Under the pieces are notes generated by a model. It worked only from the letters and a program-made list of their open reading frames with translations, searched no databases and was not told the origin of the DNA. A DNA stretch of 64,000 bases from an uncultured Pseudomonas sp. (lineage in GTDB: Bacteria > Pseudomonadota > Gammaproteobacteria > Pseudomonadales > Pseudomonadaceae). Made by a program: the position numbers and the translations under genes. The DNA lies in NCBI RefSeq assembly GCF_943846705.1, contig NZ_OX044366.1, positions 2,790,001-2,854,000 on the forward strand, read 5' to 3'. Positions 41,448 to 50,379 of the stretch are shown here, piece by piece. The number at the start of each line of letters is the position of its first letter. Position 1 is the stretch's first letter.

Positions 41448-44400
41448 CGCTGTCGGATATCTGCATCCGCCGGCCGGTATTTGCCACCGTGCTGTCGTTG
41501 ATCGTGGTGCTGCTCGGGCTGATGGCCTACGACCGTTTAGCGGTGCGCGAGTACCCAAACATCGACGTGCCGATTGTCACGGTTAACGTCAGTTACCCCG
41601 GCGCCAGCCCGGAAATCATGGAGTCCCAAGTCGCTCAGCCGATTGAGGACGTGTTGTCGGGTATTGAGGGGCTGGATTTTGTCAGCTCCATCAGCCGCTC
41701 GGAAAACACCCAGATCACCGCGCAGTTCCGCCTGGGCAGCAACTCCGATGAGGCCGCCAACGATGTGCGTGATCGCCTCGGCCGCGTGCGCGGCTTGCTC
41801 CCGGATGAAATCGCCGAGCCGATCGTGCAGAAAGTCGAGGCCGATGCGCAACCGGTGATCTGGATCGCCTTTTACAGTGACCGTTACAGCGCGATGGAGA
41901 TCACCGATGTGCTGGAGCGGGTGATCAAGGATCGCCTGCAGACCATTCCCGGAGTCTCTGAAGTGCAGATCCGTGGCGCGCGTACCTTCGCCATGCGCAT
42001 CTGGCTCGACCCGGAGAAGCTCGCGGCGCACCACCTCACCGTGCAGGATGTCGAAGGCGCGCTGCGCCGGCAGAACGTCGAGATCCCGGCCGGGCGCATC
42101 GAGTCGCAGCAGCGTGAATTCACTGTGCTCTCGGAAACCGACTTGAACACCCCGGAGCAGTTCAATCAGCTGATTCTCGATGATTCGCGCGGCTACCTGC
42201 TGCGCCTGGCCGATGTTGGTTATGCCGAAATCGGCGCCCGGGATGAACGCAGCATTGTCCGCTACAAAGGCCAGCCGGCCGTATCAATGGGGATGATCAA
42301 GCAGGCCACCGCCAACCCGCTGGATATCTCTGATGGCCTGACGGCCGCCATGCCCGATGTGCGCGCGCTGCTGCCGGATGGCATGGAAATGGTGGTGGCC
42401 AGCGACAACTCGTTGTTTATCCGCGAGTCGATCGACAACGTGTTTATCACCATCTGGGAAGCGGTGGGGCTGGTCATCCTGATCATCTTTATCTTCCTGC
42501 GCTCACTGCGCGCCACCCTGATTCCGCTGGTGACCATTCCGGTGTCGCTGATCGGCGCGTTCGCCCTGATGTCGCTGATGGGCTTCACCATCAACACCCT
42601 CACGCTGTTGGCGATGGTGCTGGCCATCGGCTTGGTGGTGGACGATGCCATTGTCATGCTGGAGAACATTCACCGGCATATTGAAGAGGGCATGCAGCCC
42701 ATGCAGGCGGCGTTCAAGGGCAGCCGCGAGATTGCCTTTGCAGTGATCGCCATGACCCTGACGCTGGCGGCAGTATTCGCACCTATCGGCTTTATGCAGG
42801 GCACCACCGGCAAGCTGTTTACCGAGTTCGCCTGGACGTTGGCTGGTGCGGTGCTGGTGTCCGGTTTTGTTGCCCTGACCCTGACGCCGATGATGTGCGC
42901 GCTACTGCTCAAACCGCATCAGGCCGGCGAGCGGCATAACCGCGTGTACAACCTGATCGAGAACTTCCTCAATGGCCTGACCTACAGCTACAAACACCTG
43001 CTGGCCAAGGCGCTGAGCGCCTGGGTACTGGTGGTGGGCGTGCTGCTGTTGACCGTGGTGGCCTGCGTGCTGTTGTTCGCCGGATTAAAATCCGAGTTGG
43101 CGCCGACTGAGGACACCGGCACCATCATTGGTGTGTTTAGCGGCCCGGACGGCGCAACCCTGAATTACACCGGGCGTTATGCCAAGGAGATTGAGGACGC
43201 CTATGCCAGCATCGCCGAAACCAACCGCTACTTGGTGGTGGCCGGCTTCCCTACGGTGGCCCAAGGCATATCCTTTTTGAAGCTGGAGGACTGGGCAGAC
43301 CGTTCACGCAGCCAGTTTGAAATCCGCAATGAGCTACTGCCCAAATTGCAGGAAATCGCCGGCGTACGCGCCTTCCCGGTCAACCGTCCGCCGCTGGGGC
43401 AGAGCGCGCGTAATCAGCCGGTCAACTTTGTGATTCGCTCATCCATGGAGTACCGCGAGTTGCAGGGCTATGTTGATGAGCTGCTCAACGCCTTGGCTGA
43501 TTACCCAGGGCTGGAAAGCCTGGACAGTGACCTCAAGCTCAACGCGCCGCAGCTTAAGGTGGCGGTTAATCGCGAGCAGGCCGTAGCGGTGGGCACCGAC
43601 GTGGCCACCATCGGCCGCAGCCTGGAGAGCCTGTTTGGTAGCCGTCAGGTGACGCGCTTTAAGCAGAACGGCGAGCAGTACGATGTGCTGGTGCAGTTGC
43701 AGGGTGTCGACCGCAGCAACCCACAGGACCTCGACCGTGTGTATGTGCGCGGCCGTGATGACAATATGGTGCAACTGTCCAACCTGATCGAGGTCAGTGA
43801 AAGCGTGGCCCCGCGCGAGCTCAACCATTTCAACCAGCTGCGTGCGGTGACGGTGAGTGCCAACGTCGGTGCCGGCTTTACCCTCGGTGAAGCCTTGGCG
43901 CATTTGGAAAGCACGGCACGCAGGGTGTTCCCCGGCGAAACCCAGTATGACTACACCGGTACCTCGCGCGAGTTTAAGGAGTCCAGTGCTGGCATCGCGC
44001 TGATTTTTGCCTTGGCCCTGGCGTTTATCTTCCTGGTGCTGGCGGCACAGTTCGAGAGCTTTAGCGATCCGCTGATCATCCTGTTCAGCGTGCCGTTATC
44101 CATGGCCGGGGCCTTGCTGGCGCTGACCCTGTTCGGCGGCACCTTGAACATCTACTCGCAGATTGGGTTGGTGACGCTGATTGGTCTGATTACCAAGCAC
44201 GGCATTCTGATCGTCGAGTTTGCCAACGTCTTGTTGCGTCAGGGGCATGAGCTGCGGGCTGCGGTGATTGAGGCTTCGGTGCAGCGTCTGCGGCCGATTC
44301 TGATGACCACCGGTGCCATGGTGCTCGGCTCGCTGCCGCTGGCCATCGCCACTGGGGCGGGGGCGGAAAGCCGTCAGCAAATTGGCCTAGTGATTGTCGG

Positions 44401-44512
44401 CGGCTTGTTGGTCGGCACCTTCTTCACTCTGTTTGTGATTCCGACCCTGTACATGCTGCTGCGTCGCTGGCGGCCGCTTAAGTCGCAAGAGGAGGCTATG
44501 GCGGTTGGGTAA
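41444..44512 (+). CDS. RND-family efflux transporter permease (HAE1 type)
   Basis: 1022 aa. N-terminal TLSDICIRRPVFATVLSLIVVLLG, periplasmic PEIMESQVAQPIEDVLSGIEGLD, and the two proton-relay Asp residues of transmembrane helix 4 in LAIGLVVDDAIVMLENIHRHIEEG. The second half repeats the fold (FALALAFIFLVLAAQFESFSDPLIILFSVPLSMAG, TLIGLITKHGILIVEFAN). This is the hydrophobic/amphiphilic efflux (AcrB/MexB) group. Drug specificity is not predictable. It ends about 100 nt before mazG with only a T-less hairpin between (GCGCGTTG/CAACGCGC, 44526-44548). Confidence 0.93.
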   Translation: MTLSDICIRRPVFATVLSLIVVLLGLMAYDRLAVREYPNIDVPIVTVNVSYPGASPEIMESQVAQPIEDVLSGIEGLDFVSSISRSENTQITAQFRLGSNSDEAANDVRDRLGRVRGLLPDEIAEPIVQKVEADAQPVIWIAFYSDRYSAMEITDVLERVIKDRLQTIPGVSEVQIRGARTFAMRIWLDPEKLAAHHLTVQDVEGALRRQNVEIPAGRIESQQREFTVLSETDLNTPEQFNQLILDDSRGYLLRLADVGYAEIGARDERSIVRYKGQPAVSMGMIKQATANPLDISDGLTAAMPDVRALLPDGMEMVVASDNSLFIRESIDNVFITIWEAVGLVILIIFIFLRSLRATLIPLVTIPVSLIGAFALMSLMGFTINTLTLLAMVLAIGLVVDDAIVMLENIHRHIEEGMQPMQAAFKGSREIAFAVIAMTLTLAAVFAPIGFMQGTTGKLFTEFAWTLAGAVLVSGFVALTLTPMMCALLLKPHQAGERHNRVYNLIENFLNGLTYSYKHLLAKALSAWVLVVGVLLLTVVACVLLFAGLKSELAPTEDTGTIIGVFSGPDGATLNYTGRYAKEIEDAYASIAETNRYLVVAGFPTVAQGISFLKLEDWADRSRSQFEIRNELLPKLQEIAGVRAFPVNRPPLGQSARNQPVNFVIRSSMEYRELQGYVDELLNALADYPGLESLDSDLKLNAPQLKVAVNREQAVAVGTDVATIGRSLESLFGSRQVTRFKQNGEQYDVLVQLQGVDRSNPQDLDRVYVRGRDDNMVQLSNLIEVSESVAPRELNHFNQLRAVTVSANVGAGFTLGEALAHLESTARRVFPGETQYDYTGTSREFKESSAGIALIFALALAFIFLVLAAQFESFSDPLIILFSVPLSMAGALLALTLFGGTLNIYSQIGLVTLIGLITKHGILIVEFANVLLRQGHELRAAVIEASVQRLRPILMTTGAMVLGSLPLAIATGAGAESRQQIGLVIVGGLLVGTFFTLFVIPTLYMLLRRWRPLKSQEEAMAVG

Positions 44513-44608
44513 GATGGAGCAAGCGGCGCGTTGGCTTAATCAACGCGCTATCATCCGTGCCTTGCACCACTAACCCCTCCTGCGTAAGCGTATTTATCGG
44601 GATTTGTT

Positions 44609-45439
44609 ATGTACCAACTTAACGATCTGCTGCACCTGATGGCCCGTCTGCGTGACCCGCAGCATGGTTGCCCGTGGGATCTCAAGCAGAGCTACGCGAC
44701 GATCGTGCCGCACACCATCGAGGAAGCCTACGAGGTGGTCGACGCGATTGAGCGTGGCGACTTCGATCACCTGCCGGGTGAGTTGGGCGACCTGCTGTTT
44801 CAGGTGGTGTATTACAGCCAGTTGGCGCGTGAAGAAGGGCGTTTCGAGTTTGCTCAGGTGGTCGACGGGATTACCCGCAAGCTGCTGCGTCGGCACCCCC
44901 ATGTATTTGCCGATGGCGACCTGTATGGCGCGCCGGACGTGGCCAAGCTCGAAGAGGCTGCGGTCAAGCAGCGCTGGGAAGAGCTGAAAGCTGAAGAGCG
45001 CGCCGCCAAGGCCGTTGCCCCCGAGCAGTTGTCGCTACTCGACGATGTGCCCACGGCCTTGCCGTCACTGAGCCGGGCGATCAAGTTGCAGAAGCGCGCC
45101 GCCCAAGTCGGGTTTGACTGGCCAGACGCCTTGCCAGTGGTAGATAAGGTGCGCGAAGAGCTGGATGAAGTGCTTGAAGCCATGAGCGAAAACGACCCTG
45201 AAGCCATAGCCGAGGAAATCGGCGATCTGCTGTTTGTGGTCAGCAACCTGGCGCGGCACCTGAAAATCGATCCGGAAACGGCCCTGCGCGCGGCCAATGG
45301 CAAGTTCGAGCGGCGCTTTCGTTTTATCGAGCAAACCTTGCGCGAGCGGGGGCGGGCTATGCAAGATTGCCCCCTGGATGAGTTGGATGCGCTGTGGGGC
45401 GAAGCCAAGAAGCTGGAAAAACTCACCCCGAGTTGCTGA
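44609..45439 (+). CDS. mazG: nucleoside triphosphate pyrophosphohydrolase MazG
   Basis: 276 aa, with two MazG domains as in the E. coli enzyme. The first has PWDLKQSYATIVPHTIEEAYEVVDAIE and GELGDLLFQVVYYSQLA; the second has DKVREELDEVLEAMSENDPEAIAEEIGDLLFVVSNLARHL, with the metal-binding EExxE/ExxD pattern. It hydrolyses (d)NTPs to monophosphates, and in E. coli it lowers ppGpp. In P. aeruginosa the gene follows relA (recalled); here its upstream neighbour is the RND pump, so gene order differs. Confidence 0.94.
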   Translation: MYQLNDLLHLMARLRDPQHGCPWDLKQSYATIVPHTIEEAYEVVDAIERGDFDHLPGELGDLLFQVVYYSQLAREEGRFEFAQVVDGITRKLLRRHPHVFADGDLYGAPDVAKLEEAAVKQRWEELKAEERAAKAVAPEQLSLLDDVPTALPSLSRAIKLQKRAAQVGFDWPDALPVVDKVREELDEVLEAMSENDPEAIAEEIGDLLFVVSNLARHLKIDPETALRAANGKFERRFRFIEQTLRERGRAMQDCPLDELDALWGEAKKLEKLTPSC

Positions 45440-45520
45440 ATACATAGGCGCTAGTGCGTCTGCATACGACAAGTTACGGGTGGGCGCGCCCACTCAATAT
45501 TGATGGTTGGAAGGTAGGTT

Positions 45521-46060
45521 ATGGCTCTCTCACTACGCGATCAGATGCTTAAAGCGGGGCTGGTCAACGAAAAGCAGGCCAAACAGGTCGGCAAGGAAAA
45601 ACAGAAGAAGCAGCGTCTGGAGCAGAAAGGCCACATCGAGAAGGACGAGTCGCAAAAGCTCGCTGCTCAACAGGCCATGGCCGAGAAGGCTGCGCGTGAT
45701 CAGGAGTTGAACCGCCAGCAGCAGGAGAAAATTGAGCAAAAAGCTCGCGCCGCGCAGGTCAAGCAACTGATCGAGGTGTCGCGCCTGCCCAAGCTGACCA
45801 CCGAGGATTACTACAACTTCGTTGATGACAAGAAGGTCAAGCGCCTGTCGGTCAACGCGCTGATGCGCAACAAACTCAGCAGTGGTTCGCTGGCCATCGT
45901 GCGTCACGCTGGCGGTTATGAAGTGATCCCGCGTGAGGCGGCGCTGAAGATTCAGGAGCGTGACGCGCAGCGTGTGGTGTTGCTCAATACACCAACCGAA
46001 GCGCCGGATGCCGATGATCCGTACGCGGCCTATCAGGTGCCGGATGATTTGATGTGGTAA
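45521..46060 (+). CDS. DUF2058 protein (YaiL-type nucleoprotein family)
   Basis: 179 aa. A highly charged coiled coil (about 20-85, KQAKQVGKEKQKKQRLEQKG to KIEQKARAAQVKQL) is followed by a compact C-terminal domain (YNFVDDKKVKRLSVNALMRNKLSSGSLAIVRHAGGYEVIPREAALKI). This matches DUF2058/YaiL. Function unknown. A hairpin (CGGCGGCT/AGCCGCCG, 46073-46092) follows the stop and overlaps the end of the convergent gene. Confidence 0.88.
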   Translation: MALSLRDQMLKAGLVNEKQAKQVGKEKQKKQRLEQKGHIEKDESQKLAAQQAMAEKAARDQELNRQQQEKIEQKARAAQVKQLIEVSRLPKLTTEDYYNFVDDKKVKRLSVNALMRNKLSSGSLAIVRHAGGYEVIPREAALKIQERDAQRVVLLNTPTEAPDADDPYAAYQVPDDLMW

Positions 46061-46082
46061 ACCCATCGTCTGCGGCGGCTGC

Positions 46083-46358
46083 TTAGCCGCCGTGGCCGGC
46101 GAGCACTACGCGCCCGAAGCTGGCGTTTGGGTTTAGTGGGGTGATGGCGAGGAGTTGGTCCAGGCGCAGACGCTGTTCGCCAGCGGCGCTGCGCACCAGC
46201 AGAAACTCCTCCTTGCTTGCGCTGGTTTGCGTTGTCAGCGCCTCAGCATCAAGGACGCTGCCATCGCTCAGTTCGAGATGCACGCGGTAGTGGTGCAGGC
46301 AGGCGATTTCCAGGTAGTCATGCAGGTCGCAAGCAAGGGCTTGGTAATCGCTGCTCAT
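46083..46358 (-). CDS. rof: Rho-binding antiterminator (Rof/YaeO family)
   Basis: 91 aa. MSSDYQALACDLHDYLEIACLHHYRVHLELSDGS matches the opening of Rof/YaeO, including the CDLHDYLEIAC segment with two Cys, followed by the beta-barrel strands VLDAEALTTQTSASKEEFLLV and RLRLDQLLAITP. E. coli Rof binds Rho and inhibits termination. Regulatory targets here are unknown. Confidence 0.85.
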   Translation of the reverse strand: MSSDYQALACDLHDYLEIACLHHYRVHLELSDGSVLDAEALTTQTSASKEEFLLVRSAAGEQRLRLDQLLAITPLNPNASFGRVVLAGHGG

Positions 46359-46404
46359 GGTTGTGCTCCGCTGTAAGTTACCTGCAGAGTAGAACGCTTA
46401 GGCA

Positions 46405-46435
46405 CAAAAAAACCGGGCCATTGCCCGGTTTTTTA
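46405..46435. terminator. intrinsic terminator upstream of the convergent DUF3108 gene
   Basis: AACCGGGC / GCCCGGTT stem with a CATT loop, poly-A before and poly-T after. On the minus strand it follows the DUF3108 gene (stop at 46450) by about 15 nt. Confidence 0.9.
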
Positions 46436-46449
46436 TCTGCACTCAGCAC

Positions 46450-47166
46450 TCAGTCCTGGCGGCCTTCAACGACTCGACCGTCAACGCTGCCTTGTTTGAG
46501 CATGATCTGGTATTCCTTGCCGTCTTTCTCGACCTGATGCAGGCGGACCAGTAGGAAGTCCCAGTCCTTGGCGAACCAGAGGATGGTCTTGCGGCTGCTT
46601 TGGGTCGGGTCACGCACACGCTCGACCTTGATCGCATCGATCAGGCCCGCCTTGGTGCGCACCACTTCCTCGCCGAGTACGCGGAAGTCATAGGTTTCCA
46701 CTTCGTCACCATCGACCACCTGGTAACTCATGCTCTTGGTTCCGGCAGCCACGTCGTACTGCAGGGCCAGCTGGTAAGTCGATTTATCCAGCAGGCCACG
46801 GTTCAACGGCAGGCGCACCGGTGTATCGCGGTCGCTGCCGATGACTTGCTTGGCATCCCAGTCAAAGTCTTGCTCGATTTTCTTACCTTTGCCCAGGCCG
46901 TTGCGTTGATACAAATAGCTCTGGGGCAGGAACGTGGTGTTATCCACGCGCAGGGTGCTTTCTTCGGAAAGGCTAGCAATCAGCATGGAAGCTTCAAAAT
47001 TGAGCTTCCACAGGCCATTGTCCAGCGCCTGCAGGCTACGTTCGGCGCTGCCGCTGACCGGCAGTTGCTTCCAGTCGGCGGTGTAGCTGGCGGAGAAGGG
47101 CTTTAGCTCAACGGCGAATGCCGGCAGGCTCAGAAGTGTCAGTGCGAACAGTAAGGCGCGACCCAT
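46450..47166 (-). CDS. DUF3108 periplasmic protein
   Basis: 238 aa. Signal peptide MGRALLFALTLLSLPAFAVE is followed by LKPFSASYTADWKQLPVSGSAERSLQ, typical of DUF3108. It is predominantly beta (STLRVDNTTFLPQSYLYQRNGLGKGKKIEQDFDWDAKQVIG). Function unknown; probably an envelope protein. It lies 12 nt downstream of purN on the same strand, so it is probably co-transcribed with purM-purN. Confidence 0.85.
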   Translation of the reverse strand: MGRALLFALTLLSLPAFAVELKPFSASYTADWKQLPVSGSAERSLQALDNGLWKLNFEASMLIASLSEESTLRVDNTTFLPQSYLYQRNGLGKGKKIEQDFDWDAKQVIGSDRDTPVRLPLNRGLLDKSTYQLALQYDVAAGTKSMSYQVVDGDEVETYDFRVLGEEVVRTKAGLIDAIKVERVRDPTQSSRKTILWFAKDWDFLLVRLHQVEKDGKEYQIMLKQGSVDGRVVEGRQD

Positions 47167-47178
47167 GGTGTCTCCTGT

Positions 47179-47829
47179 TTACGTTCGGATAAGGTGTCCA
47201 GTACTCGGTAGCAGGTGCTCGTCCAACATCGCCCCTTGCGCCGTCAGGTGCAAGCGGCCTTCGGCAAACCAGCGGACTGCCAACGGGTAAATCACATGCT
47301 CTTGCTCGTGTACGCGCTGCGCCAGACTGTTTTGCGAATCATCGGGCTCGACCGCTACCACTGCTTGTACGACCAGTGGCCCGCCATCGAGTTCCTCGCT
47401 GACGAAGTGCACGCTACAGCCATGTTCACGGTCACCTGCCTCTAACGCGCGTTGGTGGGTATGCAGGCCTTTGTATTTCGGCAGCAGGGACGGATGGATA
47501 TTCAGCAGGCGTCCGGCGTAATGACGGACAAAGCCGGGTGTGAGGATGCGCATAAAGCCGGCCAAAACCACCAGCTGCGGCTGGTAGCCGTCGATCGCCT
47601 TGATCAGGGCAGCGTCGAAAGCTTCGCGGCCGTCGAACTGCTTGTGATCCAGTACCGCAGTGGCGATGCCAGCGGCCTGCGCGCGTTGCAGGCCGTAGGC
47701 ATCGGCGCGGTTACAGATCACCGCGCTGATGCGGGCCGGGATGGTCCCGGCCTGGATGCTGTCAATCAGCGCCTGCAGGTTGCTGCCGGAACCGGAGATC
47801 AGCACCACAACATTGCACGGTGTCGGCAT
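47179..47829 (-). CDS. purN: phosphoribosylglycinamide formyltransferase PurN
   Basis: 216 aa from MPTPCNVVVLISGSGSNLQAL (ATG 47829-47827). Substrate motifs GSGSNLQ, the catalytic Asn/His/Asp regions VLAGFMRIL and LLNIHPSLLPKYKGLHTHQRAL, and VSEELDGGPLV are all present. It transfers a formyl group from 10-formyl-THF to GAR in purine synthesis. The start overlaps the purM stop by 1 nt (TAATG), so the two are translationally coupled. Confidence 0.95.
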   Translation of the reverse strand: MPTPCNVVVLISGSGSNLQALIDSIQAGTIPARISAVICNRADAYGLQRAQAAGIATAVLDHKQFDGREAFDAALIKAIDGYQPQLVVLAGFMRILTPGFVRHYAGRLLNIHPSLLPKYKGLHTHQRALEAGDREHGCSVHFVSEELDGGPLVVQAVVAVEPDDSQNSLAQRVHEQEHVIYPLAVRWFAEGRLHLTAQGAMLDEHLLPSTGHLIRT

Positions 47830-48887
47830 TAGTGCTGGTTCAGGTTGTTCAGGACGACTTGGGCTGCACCTTCGGCCGCTGTGTTGATCTGGCCGATGAC
47901 CCATGGCTGCTCGCCAGCGGCGGTCAGGGTTTGCAGGGTGATATCGACTTGATCCTGGGCGACGCAAATAACCATGCCGACGCCGCAGTTGAGGACGCGG
48001 TGCATCTCGTGCTCATCGACGTTGCCTTTTTCCTGCAACCAGTCGAATACCGCTGGGCGGGTCCAGCTGGCTACGTCGACCACCGCTTGTGCGCCTTTTG
48101 GCAGCACGCGCGGGATGTTGTCGAGCAGGCCGCCACCGGTGATGTGGGCCATGGCTTTAACCGCACCGGTGTCCTTGATCAGCTTGAGCAGCGGCTTGAC
48201 GTAGATACGTGTCGGTGCCATCAGCAGGTCGGTCAACGGCTTGCCATCGACCTGGGTGGTTTCGATCTCAGTGCCGGAGACTTCGATGATCTTGCGGATC
48301 AGCGAGTAGCCGTTGGAGTGCGGGCCGGAAGACGGCAGGGCGATCAGGGCATCACCTGCAGCGACTTTGGAGCCGTCGATGATCTCGGCTTTTTCCACCA
48401 CACCCACGCAGAAGCCGGCCAGGTCGTAGTCTTCGCCTTCATACATGCCGGGCATTTCAGCGGTTTCACCGCCAACCAGCGAGCAGCCTGCCAGTTCGCA
48501 GCCTGCGCCGATGCCGGTGACCACAGTGGCGGCCACATCAACGTTGAGCTTGCCGGTGGCGTAGTAGTCGAGGAAGAACAGCGGCTCGGCACCGCATACC
48601 ACCAGGTCGTTCACACACATGGCGACCAGGTCCTGGCCGATGCTGTCGTGCTTGTTCAGGTTCAGCGCCAGGCGTAGCTTGGTGCCGACACCGTCAGTAC
48701 CGGAGACCAACACGGGCTGCTTGTAGCCAGCCGGGATCTCGCACAGCGCGCCGAAGCCGCCCAGCCCACCCATGACTTCCGGACGCGCGGTGCGCTTGGC
48801 CACGCTTTTGATGCGTTCGACCAGGGCTTCGCCCGCGTCGATATCTACACCTGCGTCCTTGTAGCTGATGGAGGGTTGCTTGCTCAT
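47829..48887 (-). CDS. purM: phosphoribosylformylglycinamidine cyclo-ligase PurM
   Basis: 352 aa. AIR synthase motifs: SYKDAGVDIDAGEALVERIK, GGFGALCEIP, LVSGTDGVGTKL, GQDLVAMCVNDLVVCGAEPLFFLDYYATGKL, GPHSNGYSLIRK and MAHITGGGLLDNIPRVLPKG. It closes FGAM to AIR with ATP. It is the first gene of the purM-purN pair. Upstream, a possible -10 TAAAAT and a hairpin are visible. Confidence 0.95.
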   Translation of the reverse strand: MSKQPSISYKDAGVDIDAGEALVERIKSVAKRTARPEVMGGLGGFGALCEIPAGYKQPVLVSGTDGVGTKLRLALNLNKHDSIGQDLVAMCVNDLVVCGAEPLFFLDYYATGKLNVDVAATVVTGIGAGCELAGCSLVGGETAEMPGMYEGEDYDLAGFCVGVVEKAEIIDGSKVAAGDALIALPSSGPHSNGYSLIRKIIEVSGTEIETTQVDGKPLTDLLMAPTRIYVKPLLKLIKDTGAVKAMAHITGGGLLDNIPRVLPKGAQAVVDVASWTRPAVFDWLQEKGNVDEHEMHRVLNCGVGMVICVAQDQVDITLQTLTAAGEQPWVIGQINTAAEGAAQVVLNNLNQH

Positions 48888-49209
48888 AGATCCAGGCCTT
48901 TAGGGGAAATTCGGATAGACACCGCCGCTTATGGTGGCGGTCTGCGAAGGCGCGCGATTTTATCAGGCTTACCCGGCAGCGGCCAGCCGCCACGGTTGCG
49001 GCCGTGGGGATGGCTGTTTAAGGTGGCCACGTGCTGACAATCTGGCCGCTGCCGACTAAACGCGGCTGAAAATGCCTTTGGAATGCCCCTTGGCAGCCTC
49101 TAAACTGGCAATCCAGCGCCCTTGTTGGCTGCCTTGTGTGGCCTGGGTTGGCTGGCATTGTTGTTAAATCTGGCCTGCGTGCCGCTTTCCGTCCGTCGAG
49201 AACCTCTTC
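48888..49209. promoter_or_regulatory. 322-nt divergent promoter region between purM and the DUF2066 gene
   Basis: No gene. On the minus strand an extended -10-like TGATAAAAT lies about 75 nt before purM. The leader contains an ACCGCC/GGCGGT hairpin. I found no PurR-type palindrome I would trust. The plus-strand gene begins with MRLIARLLL at 49210. Confidence 0.4.
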
Positions 49210-50259
49210 ATGCGTTTGATCGCTCGCCTGCTTCTTGTCTGTTTATCAGTGTCTGGTCTGCCCGTCTTGGCCGCGCCCGTGAGTGATCTGTACCAGGTCC
49301 GCGAAGCGCTTAGCAGCCAGCAACCGCAAGAGCGTGCGGCGGCACTGAGTCGCGCGTTGGATACCTTGGTGCTGCGCTTGACGGGCACGGCCGATGCGTT
49401 GCAAAACCCGGCTGTTGTGGCGTTGCGCAAAGACCCGCAGCAAATCGTTAGCCAATCTGGCTATCAAGGCGAGATGTTGCTGGTCGACTTCGATCCGCTG
49501 AGCACCGAGCGCAGCCTGCGTCAGGCGGGCCTGGCGCTGTGGGGCGCGAATCGTCCGAGCATCCTGCTCTGGTGGTTGAGTGACGCCAGTGATGGCAGTC
49601 GCCTGTTGGGTGATGGCCAAGCCGCTGCTGCACTGTTCAATCAGGCCGCGCAACACCGTGGTCTACCGCTGCGTCTGCCGTTGGCGGATCTTTCCGAGCA
49701 GTTGCTGGCCGTGCCGGAAAACCTTACCGCGAATGATCCCGCCGCTTTGCGTGAAGCGTCCGAACGTTACACGGCCGATGCCGTGCTGGCGGTGCTGGCG
49801 CGTGAAGCAAACGGGCAGTGGCAGGCCGAGTGGCGGTTGTGGCTGGGCGATGAGCGTGAGCAGGGTAAGGCTAAGGGCGCGGATCAGGCGGCACTGGCAG
49901 ATGCCGTCCTGTTGGCAGTCAATCAGCGTTTGGCACCACGTTTTATTGTGGCCCCCGGTGTCGCCAGTAGTTTGACTGTCGAGGTGCAGGGCGTCGACCT
50001 GGCGCGCTACGCCGAATTACAGCGCATTCTTGAACCTTTCGCCGCGCAACTGCGCAAGGTAGAGGGCGACACCCTGACCTTTGCCGTCAATGCCAATGCC
50101 GAGCAGCTGCGGGCGCAACTAGGCCTGGCGCAGTTGCAGGAAGTCCCGGCCGAGGCTCTGCCGATTGAGGGTGGTCAGGCGGTAACGCTGCCTGCCACCG
50201 AGGCGGCGCCAGTGGTGCCGGCTGAGCCGCAGGGCAAGGTGTTGAAGTTTCGCTGGTAG
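49210..50259 (+). CDS. DUF2066 periplasmic protein
   Basis: 349 aa. Signal peptide MRLIARLLLVCLSVSGLPVLAAP, then SDLYQVREALSSQQPQERAAALSRALDTLVLRLTG, the DUF2066 signature. The C-terminus is VPAEPQGKVLKFRW. Function unknown; pseudomonads place it before the AI-2E-family permease and hda, as here. A bulged hairpin without a T-tract follows at 50286-50317. Confidence 0.87.
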   Translation: MRLIARLLLVCLSVSGLPVLAAPVSDLYQVREALSSQQPQERAAALSRALDTLVLRLTGTADALQNPAVVALRKDPQQIVSQSGYQGEMLLVDFDPLSTERSLRQAGLALWGANRPSILLWWLSDASDGSRLLGDGQAAAALFNQAAQHRGLPLRLPLADLSEQLLAVPENLTANDPAALREASERYTADAVLAVLAREANGQWQAEWRLWLGDEREQGKAKGADQAALADAVLLAVNQRLAPRFIVAPGVASSLTVEVQGVDLARYAELQRILEPFAAQLRKVEGDTLTFAVNANAEQLRAQLGLAQLQEVPAEALPIEGGQAVTLPATEAAPVVPAEPQGKVLKFRW

Positions 50260-50285
50260 GTTGCAGTTATTACGGCCGCCCTGGC

Positions 50286-50317
50286 GCAAACACCGCAGCT
50301 CGATAGCTGCGGTTTGC
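50286..50317. terminator. hairpin after DUF2066 gene
   Basis: GCAAACACCGCAGCT and AGCTGCGGTTTGC pair with a 2-nt bulge around a CGAT loop. The following CTTA lacks a T-tract, so it is a weak terminator or a stabilising stem. Confidence 0.5.
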
Positions 50318-50379
50318 TTATGCCGTAAGCCCCGGCTTGGGTGTTTCTGAATTAAGCATTGGTATATGGAGCGCAGCGC

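Noticed and set aside
46073..46092. CGGCGGCT/AGCCGCCG hairpin as a terminator
   Set aside because: No T-tract on either strand and it spans the end of the convergent rof gene; left as a stem without assigned role.
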